Source: an uncultured Lachnospiraceae bacterium (lineage in GTDB: Bacteria > Bacillota > Clostridia > Lachnospirales > Lachnospiraceae). From it: a stretch of 64,000 bases of DNA. Under the pieces are notes generated by a model. The model was not told the origin of the DNA and made no database searches. It saw nothing but the letters and a program-made list of their open reading frames with translations. A program made the position numbers and the translations under genes. The stretch spans positions 1 to 64,000 of the forward strand of contig CAJUSK010000005.1 of the NCBI GenBank assembly GCA_910589075.1. Reading direction: 5' to 3'. Of this stretch, positions 52,944 through 60,701 are shown in pieces. How positions within the stretch are numbered: the stretch's first letter is position 1; every line of letters starts with the position of its first letter.

Positions 52944-54320
52944 ATGGAACAGAAGAATACAGATGTAAAAGTGCCATTGATCAGTAAGATCGCCTATGGC
53001 ATGGGGGATGTGGGATGCAATTTCAGTTGGATGTTTGTTGGTAATTTCCTGATGATATTCTATACGGACGTTTTTGGGATAGGAATGAGTGCGGTGGCAG
53101 GACTGATGCTGTTTTCAAGATTTTGGGATGCAATCAATGACCCTGTGATCGGTGGCCTGAGCGATAAGACGCATACGAGGTGGGGGAGATACCGTCCGTG
53201 GCTTTTGATCGCTGCACCGCTGACCGCTTTGGTATTGATACTGACCTTCTGGGCGCATCCGGATTGGTCATCTGCCACAAAGATACTATATATGGCAGTT
53301 ACCTACTGCATTCTGGTATTGGGCTATACTTGTGTCAATATTCCTTACGGGACTCTGTGTGGCGCAATGACACAGAATATTGAAGAGCGGGCGAAGATCA
53401 ACACGTTCCGTTCCGTCAGTGCGATGGTTGCCATCGGCATTATCAACATTATAACGGTTCCCCTGATTGAGGCGCTTGGAAAGGGGAACGATAAAAGGGG
53501 CTATCTCCTGATAGCTGTCATATATGGGTGTATTTTTGCTGCATGCCATATCTTTTGCTTTGCGAAGACAAAGGAGGTTGTGGAAGTACCAGAGAAAGAA
53601 AAAACACCCCTGAAAGTACAGTTGTCTGCTGTTGCGAAAAACAAGCCGTATTTGATCGCGGTGGCAGGACAGTTCCTGTTCGGGGTGACGCTTTATGGGA
53701 GAAATGCGGATGCGCTTTACTATTTTACATATGTGGAGGGAAATCAGGCGTTATTCAGTACCTATTCCCTTTTTATCATCATCCCTTCTATCATTGGCGC
53801 AGCCTGCTTCCCGGTGGTGTTTCGGCTGACAAACAATAAAGGGCGTTCTGCTTCCATATTTGCGCTGTTTACGGGGATCAGCATGTTTTGTATGTACTTT
53901 TTTACGGTTGAGAAGTCGCCGGTTCCATTTTACCTGTTTTCGTGTCTGGCACAGTTTTTCTTTTCCGGATTTAACACAGCGATTTACGCCATTGTACCGG
54001 ACTGTGTGGAGTATGGGGAATGGAAAACAGGGCTTCGCAATGACGGTTTCCAGTATGCGTTTATTTCTCTGGGGAATAAGATCGGAATGGCAATAGGAAC
54101 TTCTGTACTGGCAGGTGTTTTGGGCAGCTTCGGATATGTGGCAAACCAGCAGCAGAATCTGGCAGTGTTGGCTGTGATTAAGCATTCTTTCACTACAGTT
54201 CCCGGCGTGTTATGGATTATAACAGCGGCAGTCTTATATTTTTACCGTCTGAATAAAAAAGCCTATAACAAGATTGTACAGGAAATTCAGGAGAGAAAGG
54301 AGAGTGGCGAACATGTTTGA
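52944..54320 (+). CDS. GPH-family sugar:cation symporter (MelB-like)
   Basis: The 458-residue membrane protein has about twelve hydrophobic helices. The start K-I-A-Y-G-M-G-D-V-G-C-N, then W-D-A-I-N-D-P-V-I-G-G-L-S-D-K-T-H and R-W-G-R-Y-R-P-W are hallmark GPH motifs. It should import a sugar or sugar alcohol with Na+ or H+. The neighbouring dehydrogenase suggests a polyol substrate. The 136-base gap upstream has no gene but includes a small GGGTA...TTACCC dyad. It overlaps the kinase gene by 8 bases. Confidence 0.92.
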   Translation: MEQKNTDVKVPLISKIAYGMGDVGCNFSWMFVGNFLMIFYTDVFGIGMSAVAGLMLFSRFWDAINDPVIGGLSDKTHTRWGRYRPWLLIAAPLTALVLILTFWAHPDWSSATKILYMAVTYCILVLGYTCVNIPYGTLCGAMTQNIEERAKINTFRSVSAMVAIGIINIITVPLIEALGKGNDKRGYLLIAVIYGCIFAACHIFCFAKTKEVVEVPEKEKTPLKVQLSAVAKNKPYLIAVAGQFLFGVTLYGRNADALYYFTYVEGNQALFSTYSLFIIIPSIIGAACFPVVFRLTNNKGRSASIFALFTGISMFCMYFFTVEKSPVPFYLFSCLAQFFFSGFNTAIYAIVPDCVEYGEWKTGLRNDGFQYAFISLGNKIGMAIGTSVLAGVLGSFGYVANQQQNLAVLAVIKHSFTTVPGVLWIITAAVLYFYRLNKKAYNKIVQEIQERKESGEHV

Positions 54321-55521
54321 TGTAGTTGCGCTGGGAGAACTGCTGATTGATTTTGTTGAAAGTGGCAGCAGTACGGCAGGGACCCCGCTATTTGAGGCAA
54401 ATCCGGGCGGATCACCATGTAATGTACTGGCAATGCTTTCGCGTCTGGGGTATTTGACCGCATTCATTGGCAAAGTAGGAGAAGATTCTGTTGGGCGGAT
54501 GCTTGGGAAAACGATCCGGGAAATCGGAATTTCCGATGAGGGGCTGATTTATGACCGGAATGTGAACACGACACTGGCTTTGGTGCATATACTGCCGGGT
54601 GGAGACAGGGATTTTTCATTTTACAGGAAACCGGGAGCGGATATCATGCTGACGGAGAAGGAAGTGAACAGGAAACTGATTGACGCATGCAGAGTATTCC
54701 ATTTTGGTTCTCTTTCACTTACAAACGAGCCGGCTGCAACGGCAACGAAAGCGGCTGTAGCATATGCAAAGAGTAAAGGGAAACGAATTTCCTTTGCTCC
54801 CAATTTGCGAGAACCTTTATGGGAGAGCGAAGAGCAGGCGAAAAAGGCAATCTGGTATGGAATCGGGGAATGCGATGTATTGAAAATTGCGGATCATGAA
54901 ATAAAATGGCTGACTGAAAAAGAGGATTATGATGAAGGTGTACAGATGATCAAAGAGCGGTCAAATGTGAAGCTGATCAATGTAACTTTGGGGAATGAGG
55001 GGAGCCTTGCATACTATATGGATCAGAACGTTTATGGGAAACCATTCCTGAGTGACAGGACTGTTGACGCGACAGGAGCAGGAGATACCTTTTGCGGCTG
55101 TGTGCTTGCCTTTCTGCTGGAGCATGGTCTGGATGGTCTGACGGTGGCAGATTTGGAAAGTATGCTTTCTTTTGCAAATGCGGCGGCATCCCTTGCAACA
55201 ACCAGAAAGGGTGTAATCTGTTCTATGCCGGACAGGGAAGAGATAGGTGCCCTGCTTGCAAACTATAGGCAGGAGGGGGAGGAACCAAAGGTTGCAAAAT
55301 CATTTGATATTATGTTGGGTTCTGTAGATAAGGTAAAGGCATTTGTTAATGACATGAGTAAAATAGAAGGGGATGTATTTCTTTGTGTGGGGAAGTATGT
55401 GATTGATGCAAAATCCATTATGGGGATTTTCAGTTTAGAGTTGTCAAAGCCATTGCGGCTTGAAATCGAGAACTGGAAAGAAGGGTATGGGGCATTTATT
55501 GAAAGATATTTGCATCAATAA
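54313..55521 (+). CDS. PfkB-family fructokinase-like kinase fused to a C-terminal HPr-like domain
   Basis: The 402-residue protein is read from ATG 54313 (GGAGAGTGGCGAAC upstream). Residues 1 to about 320 form a PfkB/ribokinase-type kinase: A-L-G-E-L-L-I-D-F, N-P-G-G-S-P-C-N-V, and the catalytic D-A-T-G-A-G-D-T-F (about 250-258). It should phosphorylate fructose or a related ketose with ATP. Residues about 326-402 (G-S-V-D-K-V-K-A-F-V-N-D then Y-V-I-D-A-K-S-I-M-G-I-F-S-L-E-L-S-K-P) match the HPr fold around the Ser46-type site. The stretch equivalent to the His15 loop has no histidine. Ordinary fructokinases end near 320 residues. Confidence 0.85.
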   Translation: MFDVVALGELLIDFVESGSSTAGTPLFEANPGGSPCNVLAMLSRLGYLTAFIGKVGEDSVGRMLGKTIREIGISDEGLIYDRNVNTTLALVHILPGGDRDFSFYRKPGADIMLTEKEVNRKLIDACRVFHFGSLSLTNEPAATATKAAVAYAKSKGKRISFAPNLREPLWESEEQAKKAIWYGIGECDVLKIADHEIKWLTEKEDYDEGVQMIKERSNVKLINVTLGNEGSLAYYMDQNVYGKPFLSDRTVDATGAGDTFCGCVLAFLLEHGLDGLTVADLESMLSFANAAASLATTRKGVICSMPDREEIGALLANYRQEGEEPKVAKSFDIMLGSVDKVKAFVNDMSKIEGDVFLCVGKYVIDAKSIMGIFSLELSKPLRLEIENWKEGYGAFIERYLHQ

Positions 55522-55564
55522 GAGATGGTTGTCAATGTTGTAGAACGGCAGGAAAGCGCCCACA

Positions 55565-55801
55565 GTGGCTAATCTCCAGCCCGTCCGCCTGATTGCCGTC
55601 CAGAGCAGTGAAGGGCTTGCGAAGATTGGGAAAGGGGCGAACCTTTACGGAGCGCCGCTGGCGGATCATCTGGAGCCGGTCAATATCCTTGCAGTTGGGT
55701 ATGCGGACGAGGAAGCGGCTGATTCAAAGCGCCATTCGCAGACTCGCATCCCGGTGGAAGAACTACGCTATAGACAGGCTTATGCTGTGACAATGAAATA
55801 A
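55565..55801 (+). pseudogene. C-terminal fragment of a nitroreductase-family protein
   Basis: The frame encodes up to 78 residues. It includes P-V-N-I-L-A-V-G-Y-A-D-E-E-A-A-D-S-K-R-H, then T-R-I-P-V-E-E-L-R-Y, the usual C-terminal end of FMN-dependent nitroreductases. The N-terminal FMN-binding half is missing from the window and upstream sequence does not supply it, so it is a relic. Confidence 0.6.
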
Positions 55802-55821
55802 TATGAAATACACAAAAGCGA

Positions 55822-55872
55822 ACCGCCGCATTATGGACTTCATTTGCCATATGCGGCGGTCTGCTTTTTTTC
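55822..55872 (+). terminator. strong terminator after the polyol operon/nitroreductase relic
   Basis: ACCGCCGCATTATGG and CCATATGCGGCGGT form a 14-15-bp stem with a short loop, followed by CTGCTTTTTTTT. Confidence 0.88.
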
Positions 55873-55968
55873 CAGGCCGGGCGGCCTGATAACGGAAATT
55901 ACTTGGAACGCGGCAACCTTAGCGGTAATATGCTTACACGGCCTGTATCGGCTGTGTGCCGATAGTCA

Positions 55969-55999
55969 TTTCGTGCAATTTATGGGAGTTTCGTGCAAT
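55969..55999 (+). promoter_or_regulatory. paired direct repeats, LytTR-type operator
   Basis: TTTCGTGCAAT occurs at 55969-55979 and 55989-55999, exactly 20 bases apart on the same helix face. This is the arrangement expected for LytTR response-regulator sites. It lies 75 bases upstream of the LytTR-regulator relic at 56074. Confidence 0.55.
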
Positions 56000-56073
56000 G
56001 GGATTTGATAGACTACCCCATAATCCGATATATAATTTATGCGTGGAAAAAACACAGAATTGAGGGAAATGTG

Positions 56074-56552
56074 ATGAAGATAGCAGTCTGTGATGACAGC
56101 AGGCCGCCGCCGCGCTTGCGGAGCGGCTGACGGAGAGCATATTGGTGGAGATGTCGGCGGTCAATACAAACCATCCGGTGGCGGACGCGGTCTTAAACCA
56201 GAAGTTCCATGCCGCAAGGGAGCAGGGCGTGTCCATGACATTCCAGGTGGGCGATATGGGCGGGCTGCGCCTGGACGAGGAGGAGATGGTGATCCTGCTC
56301 GCCAATCTGCTGGACAATGCCATCCGTGAGGGGGTGAAGGTGGCGGGGCAGGGGAGGAAGGCCATCATCCATGTCAAGCTGGTGCAGGAGGGCGGGAAGA
56401 TGATCTTCTCTGTAAGGAACCCCGTGGTGAAAAAAGTGTAGGTCACGGAAGGCACCGGCCTGTCAAATGTGAAGGCTGTGGCGGATAAACACGGAGGCGA
56501 TTTTGCCGTTTCCTGCGATGGGGAAAAGTTTCAGGCTGTGGTGATGTTATAA
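56074..56552 (+). pseudogene. chimeric relic of a LytTR response regulator and a GHKL histidine kinase
   Basis: ATG 56074 (after GAGGGAAATGTG) starts K-I-A-V-C-D-D-S, the receiver start of LytTR-type regulators, but the frame ends within 19 codons. In another frame the sequence continues as an AgrC-like kinase C-terminus: A-V-L-N-Q-K-F-H-A-A-R-E, the N-box N-L-L-D-N-A-I-R-E (56142 onward), an in-frame TAG at 56439, then G-T-G-L-S-N-V-K-A-V-A and a stop at 56552. An internal deletion must have joined regulator and kinase. Neither product can work. Confidence 0.72.
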
Positions 56553-56560
56553 ACTTTATG

Positions 56561-56596
56561 GTCATTTCGTTGCAATTTATAGTCACTTGGTGCAGT
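56561..56596 (+). promoter_or_regulatory. second paired direct repeat, LytTR-type operator
   Basis: GTCATTTCGTTGCAAT (56561-56576) and GTCACTTGGTGCAGT (56582-56596) lie 21 bases apart and resemble the pair at 55969-55999. Its position suggests control of the downstream small genes by a regulator encoded elsewhere. Confidence 0.45.
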
Positions 56597-56826
56597 CATG
56601 GTTTGCAATGCAGGTGTATTTGCCGATAGATTTTATGAGGCGGGAAGCGCATATGAGAATCATGGAAGGGAGGGCTGTAGACCGTTTGACATGGCAGCAG
56701 TATGAGGGGAAATACCGTTCTACGATATATGCGGCGGTCAAGGCGGCAAATCCTGAGTGGGAGCCGGGACAGCCGTTTTCTCCCGGAATACTGGATAAGC
56801 GTTATAAGGGAATCCGTTCGGACTGA
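56587..56826 (+). CDS. hypothetical small protein, start uncertain
   Basis: The frame allows 79 residues from TTG 56587; ATG 56608 is more likely but no convincing ribosome binding site is seen for either. The C-terminal part contains I-Y-A-A-V-K-A-A-N-P-E-W-E-P-G-Q-P-F-S-P-G and looks like a conserved helix-turn segment. No family recognised. It could be a 3' remnant of a longer gene. It precedes the two M-x-I-N-G-I-G genes on the same strand. Confidence 0.4.
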   Translation: MVQSWFAMQVYLPIDFMRREAHMRIMEGRAVDRLTWQQYEGKYRSTIYAAVKAANPEWEPGQPFSPGILDKRYKGIRSD

Positions 56827-56897
56827 TTACAGGGGAGCGGGTGGGGCTCTGACTGACAGAGGGGCTACCGTAAGAAAGAAATGGAGGACTGAAGGAA

Positions 56898-57395
56898 ATG
56901 GGCATTAACGGAATCGGAACAGTGGGATATCCGCTGACAGGATACACGGCAAGAAAGGCTGGAAGAGGTGCGGGATCCGGGGCTGTGGAATTCATGGAAG
57001 CGGTGGAAGAACAGGCGGCACAGGGAAAGGCAGCCGACCAGGATGAGAAAGCCTTTGAGATGGTCGGCCGGGGTGCCCCGCAGGAAGTGAAGGACGCGTG
57101 GATGGATGCGGCGAAAGAAGTAAATGCGAATGGCATGGGAATCCGGGGCAACGGAATGATGAGCCATATATCGCAGATGATGGTGCAGCGGCTTAATCAA
57201 CAGCTGAGCGGGGAAACGGAAAATTTTGACATTCTTGGAAACACGGTGGAATCTGCGATTCAGGCAACGAAAAAGGCATTGTATGATTTGGAGCATCCCA
57301 TTGTATATACGCCCAGGAGCATAGAGGTTCAGCAGGCACGTATCAAGGAAGGGGAATTTTACAGGGCGTTTTTAGAGAAATTGGAGAATTTATAG
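56898..57395 (+). CDS. hypothetical protein, M-x-I-N-G-I-G type
   Basis: The 165-residue protein starts at ATG 56898 after GGAGGACTGAAGGAA. It begins G-I-N-G-I-G-T-V-G-Y-P-L and is predicted helical and polar, with no signal peptide or cysteines. The N-terminal motif is shared with the next gene product. The central segment contains M-M-S-H-I-S-Q-M-M-V-Q-R-L-N-Q-Q-L. Families with this start are common in Lachnospiraceae but have no defined function that I can name. Confidence 0.7.
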   Translation: MGINGIGTVGYPLTGYTARKAGRGAGSGAVEFMEAVEEQAAQGKAADQDEKAFEMVGRGAPQEVKDAWMDAAKEVNANGMGIRGNGMMSHISQMMVQRLNQQLSGETENFDILGNTVESAIQATKKALYDLEHPIVYTPRSIEVQQARIKEGEFYRAFLEKLENL

Positions 57396-57421
57396 GATAC
57401 AATAATACGAGGATTTGAAAA

Positions 57422-58063
57422 ATGAGCATAAATGGAATAGGACGGAATGATTATCAGAATAATGTATCAAAGAATAAGTGCAACAGGAGCAGGGCAGGAC
57501 AGTTCTGCCTGCAGAAACAGGCGGCAGCGGCATCTGCGCCCGAAAATACAAGGCAGAATGCAAATGTGCAGGATATATACGGTGCACTTAAATCAACAAA
57601 TCCATTCATGGAGCAGGAAGAAAGCAGCATATCAAACGATAGCGGCCTGACAACATGGTACAAAGGCAAGACATTGGACGAATGGGCGCTGACATCACCA
57701 AAATATACAGATTCGGCAACGGGCCTTTCCTGGTATGTTATAGATGGCAGACAGCCATATATGACAGGGGAAGATGCCGAAAAATTTTGGAAGATGTGCA
57801 AAGAGACAGGGGAATTTCCGGTGAAAAAATTTGCGGAAATGACAGGAATGATACAGCACCTTGATGATAATACGGTTGCTTATGTGGGTGATAACGGCAC
57901 CGTAATCAAGTCAAAGGATGGAAAGGAACTGGAGATTGACACATCATCCATGACGTATGATATGATCATGAATATGTTCAAGAATCTGTCTAAAAACGGG
58001 AATTACTTTGACAGCTCATATTGGCAGAAACATATGGAAATTGCTTCATCACAGAGAGGATGA
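57422..58063 (+). CDS. hypothetical protein, M-x-I-N-G-I-G type
   Basis: The 213-residue protein starts at ATG 57422, 26 bases after the previous gene, with GAGGATTTGAAAA upstream. It begins S-I-N-G-I-G-R-N-D-Y, has a polar Ser/Asn/Gln-rich N-terminal region and a more folded part from about residue 75 (L-T-T-W-Y-K-G-K-T-L-D-E-W and Y-M-T-G-E-D-A-E-K-F-W-K-M). No signal peptide or membrane segment is visible. Function unknown. Confidence 0.7.
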   Translation: MSINGIGRNDYQNNVSKNKCNRSRAGQFCLQKQAAAASAPENTRQNANVQDIYGALKSTNPFMEQEESSISNDSGLTTWYKGKTLDEWALTSPKYTDSATGLSWYVIDGRQPYMTGEDAEKFWKMCKETGEFPVKKFAEMTGMIQHLDDNTVAYVGDNGTVIKSKDGKELEIDTSSMTYDMIMNMFKNLSKNGNYFDSSYWQKHMEIASSQRG

Positions 58064-58088
58064 AAGGAAAACACGGAGGGAAACGGAA

Positions 58089-58337
58089 ATGCCTTATATT
58101 ACAGTGGAAAGCGGGAATTTATCAGATGCTCAGAAAGAGGAACTGATAAAGAGGTTAACAGAAGTGTCATCAGAGATTATGAAAGTACCGCAGGAATTTT
58201 TTGTGACGACAATCAAAGAAGTGTCAGATAAAAACTTTGGCATTGGGGGTAAGACCATTGACAAAGTGAAAGCTGAATATATGCAGAGACAAAAGGAAGC
58301 TTTTGATGATCGGACTATGCCGGCAGGGAAGGAATGA
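58089..58337 (+). CDS. 4-oxalocrotonate tautomerase-like protein
   Basis: The 82-residue protein starts at ATG 58089. After Met removal Pro1 would be the catalytic base: P-Y-I-T-V-E-S-G-N-L-S-D-A-Q-K-E-E-L, then L-T-E-V-S-S-E-I-M-K-V-P-Q-E-F-F-V-T. These small beta-alpha-beta enzymes tautomerise keto/enol acids; the substrate here is unknown. It is slightly longer than the 60-residue classical members. Confidence 0.82.
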   Translation: MPYITVESGNLSDAQKEELIKRLTEVSSEIMKVPQEFFVTTIKEVSDKNFGIGGKTIDKVKAEYMQRQKEAFDDRTMPAGKE

Positions 58338-58381
58338 CTGACTGGGTGGTTGCTTTTTAGACAGCCGGGTATGGAGAAAGT

Positions 58382-59128
58382 ATGAGATATTATCAATATG
58401 AAAAATATCCAATCGAGCTTGTAGTGTCAGAGAATATTGACAAGCATTTTGATTCCCATAACCATGTGGGGCATTATGTTTCAGCGGTGGTTATTCAGGG
58501 AGTGGTTACCGTTTATCAGGAAGGCAGGGAATGGGTGTGTCATGGAGGGGATATATTTATCATCCCTCCTTATGTTGTGCATTCGGTGTGCCAGGGAAGG
58601 GATGTGCGTCTGTTGTCTATGTGCATGGAAACGGCATTTATTGAGGAGACAGATTTGGAAACAGCAGAGGGCATCGTCCGGGCGGCGTTAGAAGATGCAG
58701 TTGCGCAGGAGATTTTGGGAGAAGTGCAAAAAGAAAAACTGCTGGCTTCTGTCCGGGAAGTTTTCCACATTCGGAATAAAAGCGGCAAAGAGATGGATGC
58801 GGGTATAAAAATTCTTGCGGATAAGATTACCAGCCATCCGGAATATGAGCTGTCTGTAGAAACAATGGCGGCGGAGAGTTTTGTCAGCAAATATTATCTC
58901 ATAAGGAAATTCAAAAGAAATGTGGGAATGACACCACACCGGTTCTGTATCCAGAACCGCATACGAAAAGCCCAGGGACTTTTGCATGGGAAAAAGGCAA
59001 TCGGCAGGATTGCGGCAGATATGGGATTTTATGACCAGAGCCATTTTGACAAGGCTTTTCAGAAGATTGTCGGGATTTCCCCGTCAGAGTATGTTGATTC
59101 CAAAAGGCTGATACAGCGGTCTACATAG
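58382..59128 (+). CDS. AraC-family transcriptional regulator
   Basis: The 248-residue protein has an N-terminal cupin-type sensor domain (about 1-130: H-F-D-S-H-N-H-V-G-H-Y, then I-I-P-P-Y-V-V-H-S). The C-terminal double helix-turn-helix (about 145-245) has L-S-V-E-T-M-A-A-E-S-F-V-S-K-Y-Y-L and F-Y-D-Q-S-H-F-D-K-A-F-Q-K-I-V-G-I-S-P. It lies between the tautomerase and cupin genes, which are likely targets. Confidence 0.9.
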   Translation: MRYYQYEKYPIELVVSENIDKHFDSHNHVGHYVSAVVIQGVVTVYQEGREWVCHGGDIFIIPPYVVHSVCQGRDVRLLSMCMETAFIEETDLETAEGIVRAALEDAVAQEILGEVQKEKLLASVREVFHIRNKSGKEMDAGIKILADKITSHPEYELSVETMAAESFVSKYYLIRKFKRNVGMTPHRFCIQNRIRKAQGLLHGKKAIGRIAADMGFYDQSHFDKAFQKIVGISPSEYVDSKRLIQRST

Positions 59129-59212
59129 GGCAATTTTTTACAAGACGGGGCATCCTCCCATCGATATAATGCAAGTGTAAGAAAAAGCACATATTTGAGC
59201 GGAGGTGTCAGA

Positions 59213-59596
59213 ATGGATCTATTAGAAATGTTTCATCATGGGAAACTAATCTTACCGGAAAAAGAAGCTGATTTCGGGGAAATTGCGTGGTCAAATCATC
59301 CGACATTTAAAGGCGTGGAACTGAAGCATATCATCACGGCGAAGGACACGGAAGGGAAATTCAGTTACCATTTGGTGCGGATTGCGCCTGGCTGCAGTAT
59401 CGGGAACCATATTCATGAAACCCAGACGGAAACGCATGAGGTGATAAAGGGGAGTGGAAGGTGTGTAAATGCAGGCAGTACCATTCCATATAAGCCCGGA
59501 ATAATCTCCATTATGCAGGCAGGTGTGCCGCATGAAGTTACTGCGGCTTCGGAGGGATTATATCTGTTTGCCAAGTTTATACCTGCCTTATGTTAA
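59213..59596 (+). CDS. small cupin-domain protein
   Basis: The 127-residue protein starts at ATG 59213 after GGAGGTGTCAGA. Cupin motif 1 is G-N-H-I-H-E-T-Q-T-E-T-H-E-V and motif 2 is P-G-I-I-S-I-M-Q-A-G-V-P-H-E-V, giving metal ligands His-His-Glu/His-His. A consensus TATAAT (59165-59170) with a poor -35 box (AAGACG) precedes it, as expected for an activator-dependent promoter; the adjacent AraC protein is a candidate activator. Confidence 0.85.
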   Translation: MDLLEMFHHGKLILPEKEADFGEIAWSNHPTFKGVELKHIITAKDTEGKFSYHLVRIAPGCSIGNHIHETQTETHEVIKGSGRCVNAGSTIPYKPGIISIMQAGVPHEVTAASEGLYLFAKFIPALC

Positions 59597-59650
59597 GTAA
59601 AAGCAAAACAGGATAAGCGCAGACCGCCGCTATAGGTTTACTTCATATAA

Positions 59651-60559
59651 TTATTCAATGCCGGTAATCCGGCTTAAAAAATCAGCGGCAGAACGGTTTG
59701 CAGTGCCATTTTTACCACAGGCAAACCCGATTTTTCGTTTGGGGACAGGGATGGGGGCGGGCAGGCGGATCAGCTTCCCGCTTTCCAGATCTTCTTTTAC
59801 GAAATCGGAAATTACACAGGCAATTCCCATATCGATTCTGGCAAATTCAATCAGCAAATCCATGGTGGTCACTTCGATAATCCGGTCGTTTTCCAATATT
59901 TCAGGGCTTAAATAATTGTCCACATACTGCCTTGTCAGATTATTTCTGTCCAGCAGCAGGAGCGTTGCGTGGGAGTAGATGGATGCATGGCTTCCCGGAT
60001 GATTGATACGCATACGTTTTTTCAGATTTTCCAGATAACTGTCTGTGGCAACGAAAATATCCTGGATTTCCTGTAAGGGATAAAAGTGCAGTTTACCATA
60101 TCTGGCCGGTTCACCGATCAACCCCAGGTCTATGTCACCGTTTTCCAGGGCGCGGATGGTCTGGTAACTGGACTGACAGGAGACAGAGATGCGGATATGG
60201 GGATTTTCATGGATAAAGCTGCGCAGCCAGGGCAGCAGTACATAACGGCAGAGGGTGGTGCTGACGCCGATGGAGAGATGGCCCATGCCCAATTCCCCTG
60301 CCCTGCGAAGCCGGTCTTCCCCTTCCCGGATAGCGGTAAAGGCGGTTTCTGCCTGCCTGAAGAGGATTTCTCCTTCCATGGTCAGGGAAACACCGCGGGA
60401 ACTACGGGTAAACAGAGTTACTCCCAGATTTTGCTCCAGACGGGAGATGGATTTGCTGATGGCGGGCTGACTGATAAAAAGCTGATTTGCGGCAGCAGAA
60501 ATATTCCCGCATCTGGCAACGGTATAAAAAATATGGTACAGGTTCAGATTATGTTCCAT
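59651..60559 (-). CDS. LysR-family transcriptional regulator
   Basis: The 303-residue protein is read from ATG 60559 after TGGAGGATTT. The N-terminal helix-turn-helix has L-Y-H-I-F-Y-T-V-A-R-C-G-N-I-S-A-A-A-N-Q and L-F-I-S-Q-P-A-I-S-K-S-I-S-R-L-E, followed by a periplasmic-binding-like effector domain. It is divergent from leuCD-type genes, the standard arrangement for a LysR activator of them. Confidence 0.9.
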   Translation of the reverse strand: MEHNLNLYHIFYTVARCGNISAAANQLFISQPAISKSISRLEQNLGVTLFTRSSRGVSLTMEGEILFRQAETAFTAIREGEDRLRRAGELGMGHLSIGVSTTLCRYVLLPWLRSFIHENPHIRISVSCQSSYQTIRALENGDIDLGLIGEPARYGKLHFYPLQEIQDIFVATDSYLENLKKRMRINHPGSHASIYSHATLLLLDRNNLTRQYVDNYLSPEILENDRIIEVTTMDLLIEFARIDMGIACVISDFVKEDLESGKLIRLPAPIPVPKRKIGFACGKNGTANRSAADFLSRITGIE

Positions 60560-60575
60560 AAATCCTCCAATAGTT

Positions 60576-60592
60576 ATAATAGAAAATATTAT
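60576..60592. promoter_or_regulatory. LysR-type dyad in the lysR-leuC intergenic region
   Basis: ATAATA-GAAAA-TATTAT (60576-60592) is a perfect 6-bp inverted repeat in a very AT-rich 140-base divergent region. It also lies near direct ATAGTTAT repeats (60570-60577 and about 60601). It is a plausible binding site for the divergently encoded LysR protein. The leuC side has no consensus -35, consistent with activator dependence. Confidence 0.5.
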
Positions 60593-60701
60593 CATAATAT
60601 ATAGTTATAGTAAACATAAATAACAGGTATTTTAAAAGCAATCCCATTCATGATAAGATAGAAAACAGAGAATAAGCCAACAGGCAAGGAGGATATAAAA
60701 C

